Shown: positions 48,483 to 48,626 of the stretch, piece after piece
How positions within the stretch are numbered: the first letter of the stretch is position 1
How the letters are laid out: the number at the start of each line of letters is the position of its first letter
IMG/VR virus record: IMGVR_UViG_3300021368_001018
Span: 1-48,626 of that record
Source: a virus
Strand: one strand, 5' to 3'
Length of the DNA: 48,626 nucleotides
The notes under the pieces: model-generated
Database searches by the model: none
What the model was told of the DNA's origin: nothing
Seen by the model: the letters and a program-made list of their open reading frames with translations, nothing else
Program-made: the position numbers and the translations under genes

Positions 48483-48626
48483 ATGCCAACGATAAATTTT
48501 CCGACTGGTCCGTCAACAAATGACACGTATAATTTAGGTACACGTACTTGGCGATGGAACGGTGAGGCATGGGAATTACAACCATTAACAGGTGGTTTTA
48601 CAGGTTCACAAGGTTATACAGGTTCA
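48483..48626 (+). CDS. Collagen-like fibre protein (partial, N-terminal 48 residues)
   Basis: ATG at 48483 and open to the window end. The start MPTINFPTGPSTNDTYNLGT and RTWRWNGEAWELQPLTGG match the attachment module of the gene at 46486 (roughly 60% identical by eye), followed by the first collagen-like units GFTGSQGYTGS. It is a paralogue, transcribed from its own tandem late promoters after a strong terminator. The rest of the gene and its tip domain lie outside the window. The two related fibres separated by a structural gene may be alternatives or co-assembled parts. Confidence 0.85.
   Translation, partial: MPTINFPTGPSTNDTYNLGTRTWRWNGEAWELQPLTGGFTGSQGYTGS

Overview
The window is part of the genome of an AT-rich (about one third G+C by eye) T4-like marine myovirus, of the kind known from Pelagibacter (SAR11) phages and marine cyanophages. 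The evidence is a set of recognisable T4-type baseplate genes (gp5 C-terminus, PAAR tip, gp25, gp6, gp8, a giant DUF4815-type protein), many exact copies of the T4 late promoter TATAAATA just upstream of genes, tightly overlapping genes and typical auxiliary metabolic genes. The signal-peptide, lipoprotein and outer-membrane genes point to a Gram-negative host. No tRNA, rRNA, CRISPR array, transposase or integrase was seen.

Layout. 1-657: end of the gp5 baseplate hub/needle gene. 658-7300: an accessory cassette inserted inside the baseplate module, with a 2OG-Fe(II) oxygenase, an A-type Fe-S carrier, a radical SAM enzyme split over two genes, an SGNH-like protein, a cytidylyltransferase, the phosphate-binding protein PstS and several small membrane, lipoprotein and Cys-rich genes. 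7306-22040: baseplate, tail and fibre structural genes on the plus strand. 22075-23317: an NAD-dependent epimerase and a conserved small gene. 23292-34178: a minus-strand operon of 14 genes holding glycosyltransferases, a DegT aminotransferase, a carbamoyltransferase, a methyltransferase, a QueC-like PP-loop enzyme, three radical SAM enzymes (one split again in two) and a SufT-like Fe-S factor. 34266-36895: a plus-strand set with a nitroreductase-like protein, an Asp/Pro-hydroxylase-like oxygenase and a radical SAM enzyme with an N-terminal B12-binding-like domain. 36892-38484: a BtuB-like TonB-dependent outer-membrane receptor, which is very unusual in a phage. 38546-38896: a small virion protein. 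38889-42316: two multidomain glycosyltransferases. 42426-48626: at least four fibre or decoration genes, three of them with collagen-like Gly-Xaa-Yaa repeats, one ending in a cupredoxin domain.

How it fits together. The minus-strand sugar-modifying operon and the two multidomain glycosyltransferases both start at late promoters paired back to back with promoters for plus-strand genes; at 42347-42358 one palindrome serves both directions, towards glycosyltransferases and towards a collagen-like fibre. The enzymes should therefore be made together with virion parts. My main hypothesis is a late-expressed pathway that builds an unusual sugar, or modifies side chains, and decorates the Thr/Ser-rich fibres. 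Five radical SAM enzymes are accompanied by two Fe-S assembly factors (IscA-type and SufT-type), which makes biochemical sense. The substrate and product cannot be deduced from sequence alone.
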